Shown here piece after piece: positions 15,198 to 21,658 of a stretch of DNA of 31,536 bases; positions within the stretch are counted from its first letter, which is position 1, and each line of letters opens with the position of its first letter. The stretch spans positions 1 through 31,536 of the forward strand of contig JAZRXG010000018.1 in assembly GCA_045600105.1 (NCBI GenBank), read 5' to 3'. The DNA is from UBA1206 sp045600105. GTDB lineage: Bacteria > Bacillota > Clostridia > Oscillospirales > CAG-382. The translations under genes and the position numbers were made by a program. The notes below the pieces were generated by a model. The model had not been told where the DNA came from, did no database searches, and worked only from the letters and a program-made list of their open reading frames with translations.

Positions 15198-15833
15198 ATG
15201 AATATAATTCTTTTCGGCCCTCCGGGTGCCGGCAAAGGCACGCAGGCAGACTTTATCTGCGAAAAACTCAATATTCCCACGATTTCCACCGGCGCGGTCC
15301 TCAGAGAAGCAATGAAGAACGGCACTCCCACAGGACTCAAAGCCAAATCCTTCATCGAAGCCGGCAAACTCGTTTCCGACGATATCGTTACCGCTATCAT
15401 CAAGGAACGCCTTGCCGAAAAAGACTGTGAAAACGGCTACATTCTTGACGGTTTCCCCAGAACGATACCCCAGGCGGAAGCTCTCGACGCAATGGGCGTA
15501 AAGATCGACGCAGTCCTTTCGATCGAAGTTACCGACGACGTCATCATCAACAGACTTTCCAACCGCCGTCTTTGCGGTGAATGCGGTGCTTCTTATCACC
15601 TCATCTTCAACCCGACCAAAGACAATGTCCATTGCGACAAATGCGGCGGCGAGCTTGTTACCCGTAAGGACGATGATCCCGAAGTCGTAAAAAGCCGTCT
15701 TGACACGTACCACAGCCAGACAGAGCCCCTTAAAGACTTCTATGAGAAGAAGGGACTTGTCAGAACAGTAGCAGGTCAGAATGATGTCAAAGATACCACG
15801 CGTCTGGTATTCAAGGCGCTCGGTATAGAATGA
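15198..15833 (+). CDS. adk: Adenylate kinase, zinc-lid type
   Basis: Catalyses ATP + AMP = 2 ADP in the cytoplasm. The 211 residues carry the P-loop GPPGAGKGTQ (7-16), the AMP-binding STGAVLREA (30-38), DGFPRT (84-89) and a LID with four cysteines (126, 129, 146 and 149) in CGEC/CDKC pairs, the structural zinc site of Gram-positive enzymes. AGAAGG upstream. Its stop overlaps the start of map by 4 bp (ATGA), a sign of coupling. Confidence 0.98.
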   Translation: MNIILFGPPGAGKGTQADFICEKLNIPTISTGAVLREAMKNGTPTGLKAKSFIEAGKLVSDDIVTAIIKERLAEKDCENGYILDGFPRTIPQAEALDAMGVKIDAVLSIEVTDDVIINRLSNRRLCGECGASYHLIFNPTKDNVHCDKCGGELVTRKDDDPEVVKSRLDTYHSQTEPLKDFYEKKGLVRTVAGQNDVKDTTRLVFKALGIE

Positions 15834-16579
15834 TTACGATCAAATCAGCAGAGGAGCTTGCAAGAATGCGTGATGCCGGAAGGATCACGGCTCTTGCAAG
15901 GGCCGAAGCCGCGGCAATGGTAAAGGAAGGCGTAACGACCAAGCAGATCGACAAAAAGATCCGCGAAGTCATCACTTCCCACGGGGCCATCCCGTCGTTC
16001 CTCGGCTACGGCGGTTTCCCTGCGTCAGCCTGCGTTTCCGTCAACGAACAGGTGATCCACGGTATTCCGTCGAATCGCGAGCTCAAAAACGGAGACATCG
16101 TAAAAATTGACGTTGGTGCCATCTATAAAGGGTACCAGGGCGACTGCGCCGGAACTTACGCCGTAGGCGAAATAAGCGAAGAAGCGCAGAAGCTTATTGA
16201 CGTTACTAAGGAAAGCTTTTTCAGAGGAATCGAAAAAGCCTGCCCGGGTAACAGGATCGGTGATATCGGCTTTGCCATTGAGGATTGGGTCGTCAAAAAC
16301 GGCTTTTCCGTCGTGAGAGACTACGTCGGTCACGGCATCGGCAGAGAAATGCACGAGGATCCGAGCGTACCGAACTACGGAAGGGCAGGCCACGGTCTGC
16401 TGCTCCGCGAGGGTATGACGCTTGCCATCGAGCCCATGGTCAACGTGGGGACGTGGAAGGTCAAATCCCTGAGTGACGGCTGGACGGTCGTAACTCTTGA
16501 CGGTAAGCTTTCGGCTCACTACGAGAACACCGTCGCGATCACCGCGAACGGCCCCGAGATCACGACTGTACCCGACTGA
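15830..16579 (+). CDS. map: Methionine aminopeptidase, type I
   Basis: Removes the N-terminal methionine from new proteins with a small second residue. In the 249-residue protein all active-site residues are present: His78 (VIHGIP), Asp94 (KIDVG), Asp105 (GDCAGTY), His168 (GHGIG), Glu201 (AIEPM) and Glu232 (HYENTV), the last five being metal ligands. It lacks the N-terminal zinc extension of eukaryotic type I enzymes. It starts inside the adk stop (ATGA) with no clear ribosome-binding site of its own, so translation is probably coupled to adk. Confidence 0.97.
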   Translation: MITIKSAEELARMRDAGRITALARAEAAAMVKEGVTTKQIDKKIREVITSHGAIPSFLGYGGFPASACVSVNEQVIHGIPSNRELKNGDIVKIDVGAIYKGYQGDCAGTYAVGEISEEAQKLIDVTKESFFRGIEKACPGNRIGDIGFAIEDWVVKNGFSVVRDYVGHGIGREMHEDPSVPNYGRAGHGLLLREGMTLAIEPMVNVGTWKVKSLSDGWTVVTLDGKLSAHYENTVAITANGPEITTVPD

Positions 16580-16588
16580 AAAGGCGAT

Positions 16589-16876
16589 ATGTTTGATTTT
16601 TCAGGAAAGATAATCGTTTCCGTCGCAGGGAACGACAAGGGACGCGAATTCATAGTGCTGCGCGAAGAAGGCGGGTACGTTTACTGCGCCGACGGAAAAA
16701 AGCGCAGAGTGGGTTCGCCGAAGAAGAAAAAGATAAAGCATATAAAAGCGATCCGCGACAGCGGATTGACCGATATCCGAAGCGTTACCGACGGAGGGCT
16801 CAGAAAAGCGCTTGCCGCGTACCGCAAAGAAAACGCCGAAACAAACTGTTCTGATAATATTCTTAAGGAGGAATAA
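16589..16876 (+). CDS. KOW-domain RNA-binding protein (L14e/L6e/L27e-like)
   Basis: A 95-residue basic protein with a KOW-type start, GKIIVSVAGNDKGREFIVLREEGGYVYCADGKKRRVGSPKKKKIKHIKAI, followed by a helical acidic tail. Proteins of this kind are found between map and infA in many Clostridia and are annotated as L14e/L6e/L27e-like because of the shared KOW fold; their role on the ribosome is not established. It has a weak AAGGCG site 9 bp after map. Its last codons contain the AAGGAGG of infA, so the two genes lie 2 bp apart. Confidence 0.85.
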   Translation: MFDFSGKIIVSVAGNDKGREFIVLREEGGYVYCADGKKRRVGSPKKKKIKHIKAIRDSGLTDIRSVTDGGLRKALAAYRKENAETNCSDNILKEE

Positions 16877-16881
16877 TTCTG
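16865..16881 (+). promoter_or_regulatory. infA ribosome-binding site with CTG start codon
   Basis: AAGGAGG (16865-16871) is followed by 7 nt (AATAATT) and then CTG (16879-16881). Spacing is ideal for CTG and only 4 nt for the preceding ATT (16876). No ATG, GTG or TTG is available in frame near the N-terminus. Confidence 0.75.
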
Positions 16882-17097
16882 GCTAAGGAAGACGTCATTG
16901 AATTTGAAGGTGTAGTCACGGAGGTATTGCCCAATACCGTGTTCAAAGTCAAGCTCAGCAACGGACATATGGTGACTGCTCACATTTCAGGAAAAATGCG
17001 TATGCATTATATAAGGATCCTGCCCGGTGACAAGGTCACGGTCGAGGTTTCGATCTACGATCTGACTCAGGGAAGGATAACGTACAGAGCGAAATAA
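16879..17097 (+). CDS. infA: Translation initiation factor IF-1 (CTG start)
   Basis: From the CTG at 16879 (read as Met) the product is exactly 72 residues, the canonical IF-1 length, beginning MAKEDVIEFEGVVTEVLPNT and containing FKVKLSNGHMVTAHISGKMRMHYIRILPGDKV, the S1/OB-fold core. IF-1 blocks the ribosomal A site during initiation and supports IF-2 and IF-3. The first in-frame ATG is residue 31 and would destroy the fold, so a non-standard start is needed. ATT at 16876 is an alternative but sits too close to the AGGAGG site. A sequence error at a single base (ATG to CTG) is the other explanation. Confidence 0.9.
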   Translation: MAKEDVIEFEGVVTEVLPNTVFKVKLSNGHMVTAHISGKMRMHYIRILPGDKVTVEVSIYDLTQGRITYRAK

Positions 17098-17123
17098 AAT
17101 ATTTCGATTCGGAGGTATCATTT

Positions 17124-17237
17124 ATGAAAGTAAAGCCTTCTGTAAAGAAGATTTGTGAAAAGTGTAAAATCATTAAGCGCAAAGGCAAAGTAATGGTTAT
17201 ATGCGAAAATCCCAAACACAAGCAGAAACAAGGATAG
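17124..17237 (+). CDS. rpmJ: 50S ribosomal protein L36, zinc form
   Basis: The 37-residue protein MKVKPSVKKICEKCKIIKRK is L36 of the zinc-binding type. Ligands are Cys11, Cys14, Cys27 and His32 (ICEKC...VICENPKH), all present. GGAGG precedes the ATG at 17124 by 8 nt. It is in its standard place between infA and rpsM, with 26 bp and 15 bp to its neighbours. Confidence 0.96.
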   Translation: MKVKPSVKKICEKCKIIKRKGKVMVICENPKHKQKQG

Positions 17238-17252
17238 GAGAGAGGTGTAACA

Positions 17253-17621
17253 ATGGCTCGTATTTCCGGCGTTGACATTCCTAACGCAAAACGTGTTGAA
17301 ATCGGACTCACTTATATCTACGGTATAGGCAGAAGCCGTTCCAACGAAATCCTCGCAAAGACCGGTATCAATCCCGATACTCGTGTTAAAGATCTTACCG
17401 AAGACGATATTGCAAAACTCCGTGAAGTTATCGAAAACGACTACATCGTTGAAGGTGACCTCAGAAGAGACGTTGCACTCAATATCAAACGCATGGTCGA
17501 AATCGACTGCTATCGCGGCGTACGTCACAGAAAGGGTCTCCCCGTAAGAGGACAGAGAACCAAGACTAACGCGAGAACCAGAAAAGGCCCTGTCAAGACG
17601 ATCGCTAACAAGAAGAAGTAA
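17253..17621 (+). CDS. rpsM: 30S ribosomal protein S13
   Basis: The 122-residue S13 begins MARISGVDIPNAKRVEIGLTYIYGIGRSRSNEILAKTGI and contains YRGVRHRKGLPVRGQRTKTNARTRKGP, the invariant basic C-terminal region that reaches the P-site tRNA. S13 joins S19 in the 30S head and forms intersubunit bridges. GGAGAGAGG upstream. First gene of the alpha cluster. Confidence 0.98.
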   Translation: MARISGVDIPNAKRVEIGLTYIYGIGRSRSNEILAKTGINPDTRVKDLTEDDIAKLREVIENDYIVEGDLRRDVALNIKRMVEIDCYRGVRHRKGLPVRGQRTKTNARTRKGPVKTIANKKK

Positions 17622-17638
17622 GGAGGATAATACCACAC

Positions 17639-18037
17639 ATGGCAAAACAGCAGAAAAAAGTTGTTACGAAAAAGCGTCGTGAACGCAAGAATATTGCCAG
17701 CGGTGCCGCACATATTCGTTCCAGCTTCAATAACACAATAGTAACCATCACCGATACTCAGGGCAACGCCATTTCGTGGGCATCGGCCGGCGGACTCAAT
17801 TTCAGAGGCTCCCGTAAATCCACTCCTTTTGCAGCTCAGAGCGCAGCGGAAACCGCGGCAAAAGCAGCAATGGAACACGGCCTCAAGACAGTTGAAGTGT
17901 ACGTAAAAGGACCCGGACAGGGAAGAGAAGCTGCCATCAGAGCTCTTCAGGTCGCAGGACTTGAGATCACTTCTATCAAAGACGTAACACCGATCCCTCA
18001 CAACGGCTGCAGACCGCCCAAGAGAAGACGTGTTTAA
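17639..18037 (+). CDS. rpsK: 30S ribosomal protein S11
   Basis: The 132-residue S11 has AHIRSSFNNTIVTITDTQGNAISWASAGGLNFRGSRKSTPFAAQ in its N-terminal half and ends ITSIKDVTPIPHNGCRPPKRRRV, the conserved C-terminus that binds rRNA at the platform. S11 lies by the mRNA exit site next to S7 and S18. AAGGAGG about 12 nt before the start. Confidence 0.98.
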   Translation: MAKQQKKVVTKKRRERKNIASGAAHIRSSFNNTIVTITDTQGNAISWASAGGLNFRGSRKSTPFAAQSAAETAAKAAMEHGLKTVEVYVKGPGQGREAAIRALQVAGLEITSIKDVTPIPHNGCRPPKRRRV

Positions 18038-18061
18038 GTTACAATAATTTGGAGGTTTACA

Positions 18062-18694
18062 ATGGCAAGATATACAGGACCCGCTTGCAGACTTTGCCGC
18101 AAAGAAGGCGTCAAACTGATGCTCAAAGGCGACAGATGCTTTTCCGATAAGTGCTCTTTCGACAGACGTCAGAAAGCTCCCGGCCAGCACGGTGCCAACT
18201 CGGGCAGAAGAAGACCCAAGGAATACGGTCTCCAGCTCCGTGAAAAGCAGAAAGCAAAGAGATACTATGGTATTTTAGAGAAGCAGTTTAAGAACTACTT
18301 TGTAAAAGCCGACAACAAAGAAGGTCAGACCGGTGAAAACCTGCTCACCCTCATTGAACGCAGACTTGACAACGTAGTTTTCCGTATGGGCATGGCTGAA
18401 AGCCGCAAGGAAGCACGCCAGCTCGTTCGTCACGGTCACTTCACCGTAAACGGCAAAAAGGTCGATATTCCTTCCTACATCGTTAAACTCAACGACGTTA
18501 TCACCGTTTGCGAAGCAAGCCGCAAATCCGAAAAGATTAAATCGCTTGTCGAAAATATCAACGGGAAGACCATTCCCGCATGGCTCAGCGTAGACAAAGA
18601 AAACGCAGTCGCGACTGTAGCAGCATTACCTAAGAGAGAAGATGTGGATTTCCCGTTCGAGGAACACTACATCGTGGAGTTGTATTCCAAATAA
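18062..18694 (+). CDS. rpsD: 30S ribosomal protein S4, with zinc-finger N-terminus
   Basis: The 210-residue S4 begins MARYTGPACRLCRKEGVKL and keeps a Cys4 zinc site, Cys9, Cys12, Cys26 and Cys31 (C-x2-C-x13-C-x4-C), as in the C+ form. The S4 RNA-binding domain is seen in RRLDNVVFRMGMAESRKEARQLVRHGHFTVNGKKVDIPSYIVK near residues 98-140. S4 is a primary 30S assembly protein and in some bacteria represses the alpha operon. TTTGGAGG upstream; rpoA follows after 27 bp. Confidence 0.98.
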   Translation: MARYTGPACRLCRKEGVKLMLKGDRCFSDKCSFDRRQKAPGQHGANSGRRRPKEYGLQLREKQKAKRYYGILEKQFKNYFVKADNKEGQTGENLLTLIERRLDNVVFRMGMAESRKEARQLVRHGHFTVNGKKVDIPSYIVKLNDVITVCEASRKSEKIKSLVENINGKTIPAWLSVDKENAVATVAALPKREDVDFPFEEHYIVELYSK

Positions 18695-18721
18695 TAGAAA
18701 CCATTAAGGAGGTTTTTATCT

Positions 18722-19672
18722 ATGATCGAAATCGAAAGACCGAGCATTACTACCGCAGAAGTAAGCGAAGATGGAAAACACGGCACTTTTGTTATCGAAC
18801 CCCTTGAACGTGGTTATGGTATTACACTTGGTAACTCTCTCAGAAGAGTGCTTCTCAGTTCGTTGCCCGGTGTGGCTGCAACAAGCATAAAGATCGACGG
18901 CGTTCTTCACGAACTGTCTACCGTAAAAGGCGTTAAAGAAGACGTTACCGAAATCGTCCTCAACATCAAGAGAATCGTTGCACAGCTTTACTGCAGCGGT
19001 CCCAAGACCGTATACATCAAAGAAGCGGGCTGCACTGATATCACCGCCGGCAACATCGTTTGCGACAGCGATATCGAGATACTCAATCCCGATCTTCACA
19101 TCTGCACTCTCGAAGACGACGCTTCCTTCTACATGGAGATCACTTTCGATCACGGCAGAGGATACGTTTCTTCCGAAAAGAACAAGCAGAACGGCAATCC
19201 GGTCATCGGAACCATCTACACCGATTCTATCTATACGCCTGTAAAGAACTGCAATTTCACGGTTCAGAACACTCGTGTAGGCAATATAACTGACTACGAT
19301 AAGCTCACTCTTGAACTTACCACCAACGGTGTTATCAACGCAAAGGAAGCGGTTTCTCTTTCCGCGAAGATACTCAGCGAGCATCTTTCCCTCTTCGTTG
19401 AACTTTCCGAAGGCACCAAGGACACCGAGATCCTTGTCGAAAGCAAGGAAGCAGTCAAGGAGAAAGTCCTTGATATGACTATCGAAGAACTCGATATGTC
19501 CGTCCGTTCCTTCAACTGCCTCAAACGCGCAGGAATCGACACCGTCGAAGATCTTATCAACCGTACCGAGGAAGATATGATAAAGGTCAGAAACCTCGGC
19601 AAGAAATCTTTGGAAGAAGTCATCCAGAAGCTTCAGTCTCTGGGACTCGCTCTGAAGAAATCAGACGATTAA
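18722..19672 (+). CDS. rpoA: RNA polymerase subunit alpha
   Basis: The 316-residue alpha subunit has an N-terminal dimerisation and assembly domain to about residue 230, with FVIEPLERGYGITLGNSLRRVLLSSLPG near 25-52 and VSLSAKILSEHLSLFVEL near its end. A flexible linker leads to the C-terminal domain (about 245-316), whose two helix-hairpin-helix parts EELDMSVRSFNCLKRAGIDTVEDL and RNLGKKSLEEVIQKLQSLGL bind UP-element DNA and activators. AAGGAGG stands before the start. All landmarks are intact. Confidence 0.98.
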   Translation: MIEIERPSITTAEVSEDGKHGTFVIEPLERGYGITLGNSLRRVLLSSLPGVAATSIKIDGVLHELSTVKGVKEDVTEIVLNIKRIVAQLYCSGPKTVYIKEAGCTDITAGNIVCDSDIEILNPDLHICTLEDDASFYMEITFDHGRGYVSSEKNKQNGNPVIGTIYTDSIYTPVKNCNFTVQNTRVGNITDYDKLTLELTTNGVINAKEAVSLSAKILSEHLSLFVELSEGTKDTEILVESKEAVKEKVLDMTIEELDMSVRSFNCLKRAGIDTVEDLINRTEEDMIKVRNLGKKSLEEVIQKLQSLGLALKKSDD

Positions 19673-19702
19673 CGCAAAATTTAGAGAAGGAGGCAAACTC
19701 AA

Positions 19703-20110
19703 ATGCCCGGAACAAGAAAATTAGGCAGAGCCACCGAGCACAGAATGTCGATGCTCAAAGGTATGGTCACATATCTTCTCGAGAACGGCAAGCTCGAAAC
19801 TACGGTCACCCGTGCCAAAGAAGTCAGCGCTCTTGCCGAGAAAATAATCACTATCGGTAAAGACAACACCCTTGCTTCCAAGAGACGTGTTCTTGCGTTC
19901 CTCAAGAAGGAAGAAGTTGTTTATAAGCTCTTTGATAAAATCGGACCTTACTATGCTGAAAGAAACGGCGGCTACACCGCGGTTTACAAGCTTGGTCCCC
20001 GTCGTGGTGATGGCGCCGAAATGGCTCTCATCACTCTCGTAGACGCTGAAAAGCTCTATAAGAAAGAAGAAAAGAAAGACGACAAGAAAGCCGACAAAAA
20101 GGCTAAATAA
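19703..20110 (+). CDS. rplQ: 50S ribosomal protein L17
   Basis: The 135-residue L17 begins MPGTRKLGRATEHRMSMLKGMVTYLLENGKLETTVTRAKEV and has RNGGYTAVYKLGPRRGDGAEMALITLVD near its core end. From about residue 120 it carries a low-complexity tail of Lys, Glu and Asp (KKEEKKDDKKADKKAK), longer than the core needs and probably disordered. L17 lies at the tunnel exit. It is the last gene of the cluster and a terminator follows 25 bp later. Confidence 0.97.
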   Translation: MPGTRKLGRATEHRMSMLKGMVTYLLENGKLETTVTRAKEVSALAEKIITIGKDNTLASKRRVLAFLKKEEVVYKLFDKIGPYYAERNGGYTAVYKLGPRRGDGAEMALITLVDAEKLYKKEEKKDDKKADKKAK

Positions 20111-20135
20111 GTTTCGTTTTTCGTATCAGATGAAT

Positions 20136-20167
20136 CAAAAAAACGCAGGTTTATTCCTGCGTTTTTT
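20136..20167 (+). terminator. Rho-independent terminator after rplQ
   Basis: ACGCAGG (20143-20149) pairs with CCTGCGT (20156-20162) around a TTTATT loop. It is flanked by an A-run and followed by six T. This ends the S10-spc-alpha transcript. Confidence 0.9.
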
Positions 20168-20189
20168 GAGTTATTAAGGGGGTATTTGC

Positions 20190-20393
20190 ATGAACGCACT
20201 CGTGGGCAGCCTCATACTTTCGGGAGGTGAAAAGGTGACCATCCGTTTCAGCGACGGCAGAACGGAAAACGGCACCTATGTCGAAACCGTGGGGTATACT
20301 AACTATTTCAAAATGGATAACGGCAGGGAGCTCCGCCTTTCGAACCATTTTATGGATATGAAGGATATAAGCGTTTCGCTGAGGAAAGAATGA
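20190..20393 (+). CDS. Small protein of unknown function
   Basis: A 67-residue protein, MNALVGSLILSGGEKVTIRF at its start, with alternating hydrophobic and charged residues (KVTIRFSDGRTENGTYVETVGYTNYFKMDNG) that suggest a small beta-barrel or SH3/Sm-like fold; this is a guess from pattern only and I do not recognise a family. There is no signal peptide or membrane helix. AAGGGGG lies 8 nt before the ATG. The gene begins 23 bp after the rplQ terminator, with no room for a separate promoter, so expression probably needs read-through. It ends exactly against the convergent pseudogene. Confidence 0.6.
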   Translation: MNALVGSLILSGGEKVTIRFSDGRTENGTYVETVGYTNYFKMDNGRELRLSNHFMDMKDISVSLRKE

Positions 20394-21028
20394 TCAGCTT
20401 TGGGTGCGTTTTACCCAATCATTCCAACGCGGATCGGATTGAATTTCTGATTTGATTTTGTCGATCCCATTGACTGACCACCAAGGCCAATCGTTGGGGA
20501 GGTCGGCAGCGATTCCGGCTTCCGTAAACTCTTTAACCTCGATTCTGGCGAGCTTCACGGCAGGGGAAGTGTAGTATAGTCCGCTTGATGAGCGGGCGGC
20601 TTCGTTTTTCTTTGCGTGTTCGAGCGCTTTGTCCAACGCCTTGAACGCTTCATCGTGTTCTCCGGCATCCCAAAGCTGTTCAGATAAAAACAGATTTATG
20701 GAAGCAAGCTTGGCGTTATAAATGCCGAAATTGCCGTCGGGCATAACGAGTTCAAAAAGGCCTATCGCATTTCTTATTATTTCCACATTTCTCCCGGTTC
20801 GAGAGCGGGGAGAATTCTTTCGTACAGTTTGATCGCTTCCTGCCATTCGCTGTATCCGCGATGACGGATAACGTCATAAACGTCATATCCGTCTTTGTCG
20901 GTCAGATGATGCTCGTGGTACCGAACGTACCCCGCGTTGAAAAGAACGTCAGCAAGCGCGTACGTCAGCTTTTTGTCGTCGGGAAATTCCGCAAGACACT
21001 CTCTTGCAAAAGCGACACATTCATCCAT
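20394..21028 (-). pseudogene. Frameshifted remnant of a TPR-type XRE regulator
   Basis: Two minus-strand frames join into one protein-like sequence. The first (21028 to 20777) reads MDECVAFARECLAEFPDDKK...RYHEHHLTDKDGYDVYDVIRHRGYSEWQEAIKLYERILPALEPG. The second, ending at 20394, continues RNVEIIRNAIGLFELVMPDG, then LSEQLWDAGEHDEAFKALDKALEHAKK and a C-terminal part. This looks like the tetratricopeptide C-terminal half of XRE-type regulators. A shift of one base near 20780-20800 separates the frames, and an in-frame TAA six codons before 21028 means the DNA-binding head is also absent. It is most likely a decayed gene; an assembly error could explain the frameshift but not the missing head. 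Confidence 0.62.
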
Positions 21029-21081
21029 ACAATTATCAATTTCTGTTTAAATATCAACAAGGCATTGATATTTTGGGCAAA

Positions 21082-21118
21082 AAAATCCGGGAAATGCTTT
21101 TTGCATATCCCGGTTTTT
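21082..21118. terminator. Bidirectional terminator after the murD-to-GNAT operon
   Basis: CCGGGAAATGC (21087-21097) pairs with GCATATCCCGG (21103-21113), ten pairs with one mismatch and a five-T loop. On the minus strand it is followed by seven T, right after the acetyltransferase gene; on the plus strand five T follow. Confidence 0.83.
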
Positions 21119-21122
21119 CTTT

Positions 21123-21647
21123 TTATAACTCTATCCAGTATCTTTCTTCAACGACGCCGTCTTCAATGACTTCGTTTTCCTTGACGCCGCCGTTGTTCTT
21201 TATGGCTTTTGCCGAGCCGACGTTGTCTTTGTCGCAGGTCATCAGCACCCTTTTGATGCCGAGCTTTCTGCATTCGTCGAGAGCGAGGGCGAGCATTTGG
21301 GTGCCGTAGCCCTTGCGTCTTTCGCTCGGTCTTATGCCGTCGCCGATATGGCCTCCGGTGACGGAGAGCGAATCGTTGAGGCGATGGCGGATGTTCACCG
21401 CTCCCACGAAGATGTCACGGTCAACGTCGCGGCAAAAGAAGACCGAATCCGGGACCCATCGGTCGGAGCCTTCTTTTGTTTCGAGGTTGGCTATATAATA
21501 GTCGATATCCTTGTGGTCGTTTTTGAATATCGCCCACGGCGAATGGTTGGCATTCGGGTTATTTTCGTTGTAGCTTCTCCATTCGTCGAGAAGGTCGATT
21601 ATTTTGTCTTTGTTTTCGTAAGTGAGTTTTTCAAGTCTGAGATTCAT
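21123..21647 (-). CDS. GNAT family N-acetyltransferase
   Basis: A 174-residue acetyl-CoA-dependent transferase. The acetyl-CoA-binding motif A appears as IGDGIRPSERRKGYGTQMLALALDECRKLGI (about residues 100-130), with the R-R-K-G-Y-G-T pyrophosphate loop. Motif B is VLMTCDKDNVGSAKAIKNNGGVKENEV. The substrate is not predictable. AGAGGATA stands before the ATG at 21647. It is the last gene of the operon, 11 bp after the PLP enzyme, and is followed by the terminator at 21082-21118. Confidence 0.9.
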   Translation of the reverse strand: MNLRLEKLTYENKDKIIDLLDEWRSYNENNPNANHSPWAIFKNDHKDIDYYIANLETKEGSDRWVPDSVFFCRDVDRDIFVGAVNIRHRLNDSLSVTGGHIGDGIRPSERRKGYGTQMLALALDECRKLGIKRVLMTCDKDNVGSAKAIKNNGGVKENEVIEDGVVEERYWIEL

Positions 21648-21658
21648 ATAAATATCCT

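Noticed and set aside
13845..15713. 622-residue minus-strand open frame opposite secY and adk
   Set aside because: It is antisense to strongly conserved genes, is rich in Asp/Glu/Arg/His as expected from mirror codon bias, and matches no family.
16876..16878. ATT as the infA start codon
   Set aside because: In frame, but only 4 nt from AAGGAGG and gives 73 residues; CTG at 16879 has ideal spacing and canonical length. It cannot be fully excluded.
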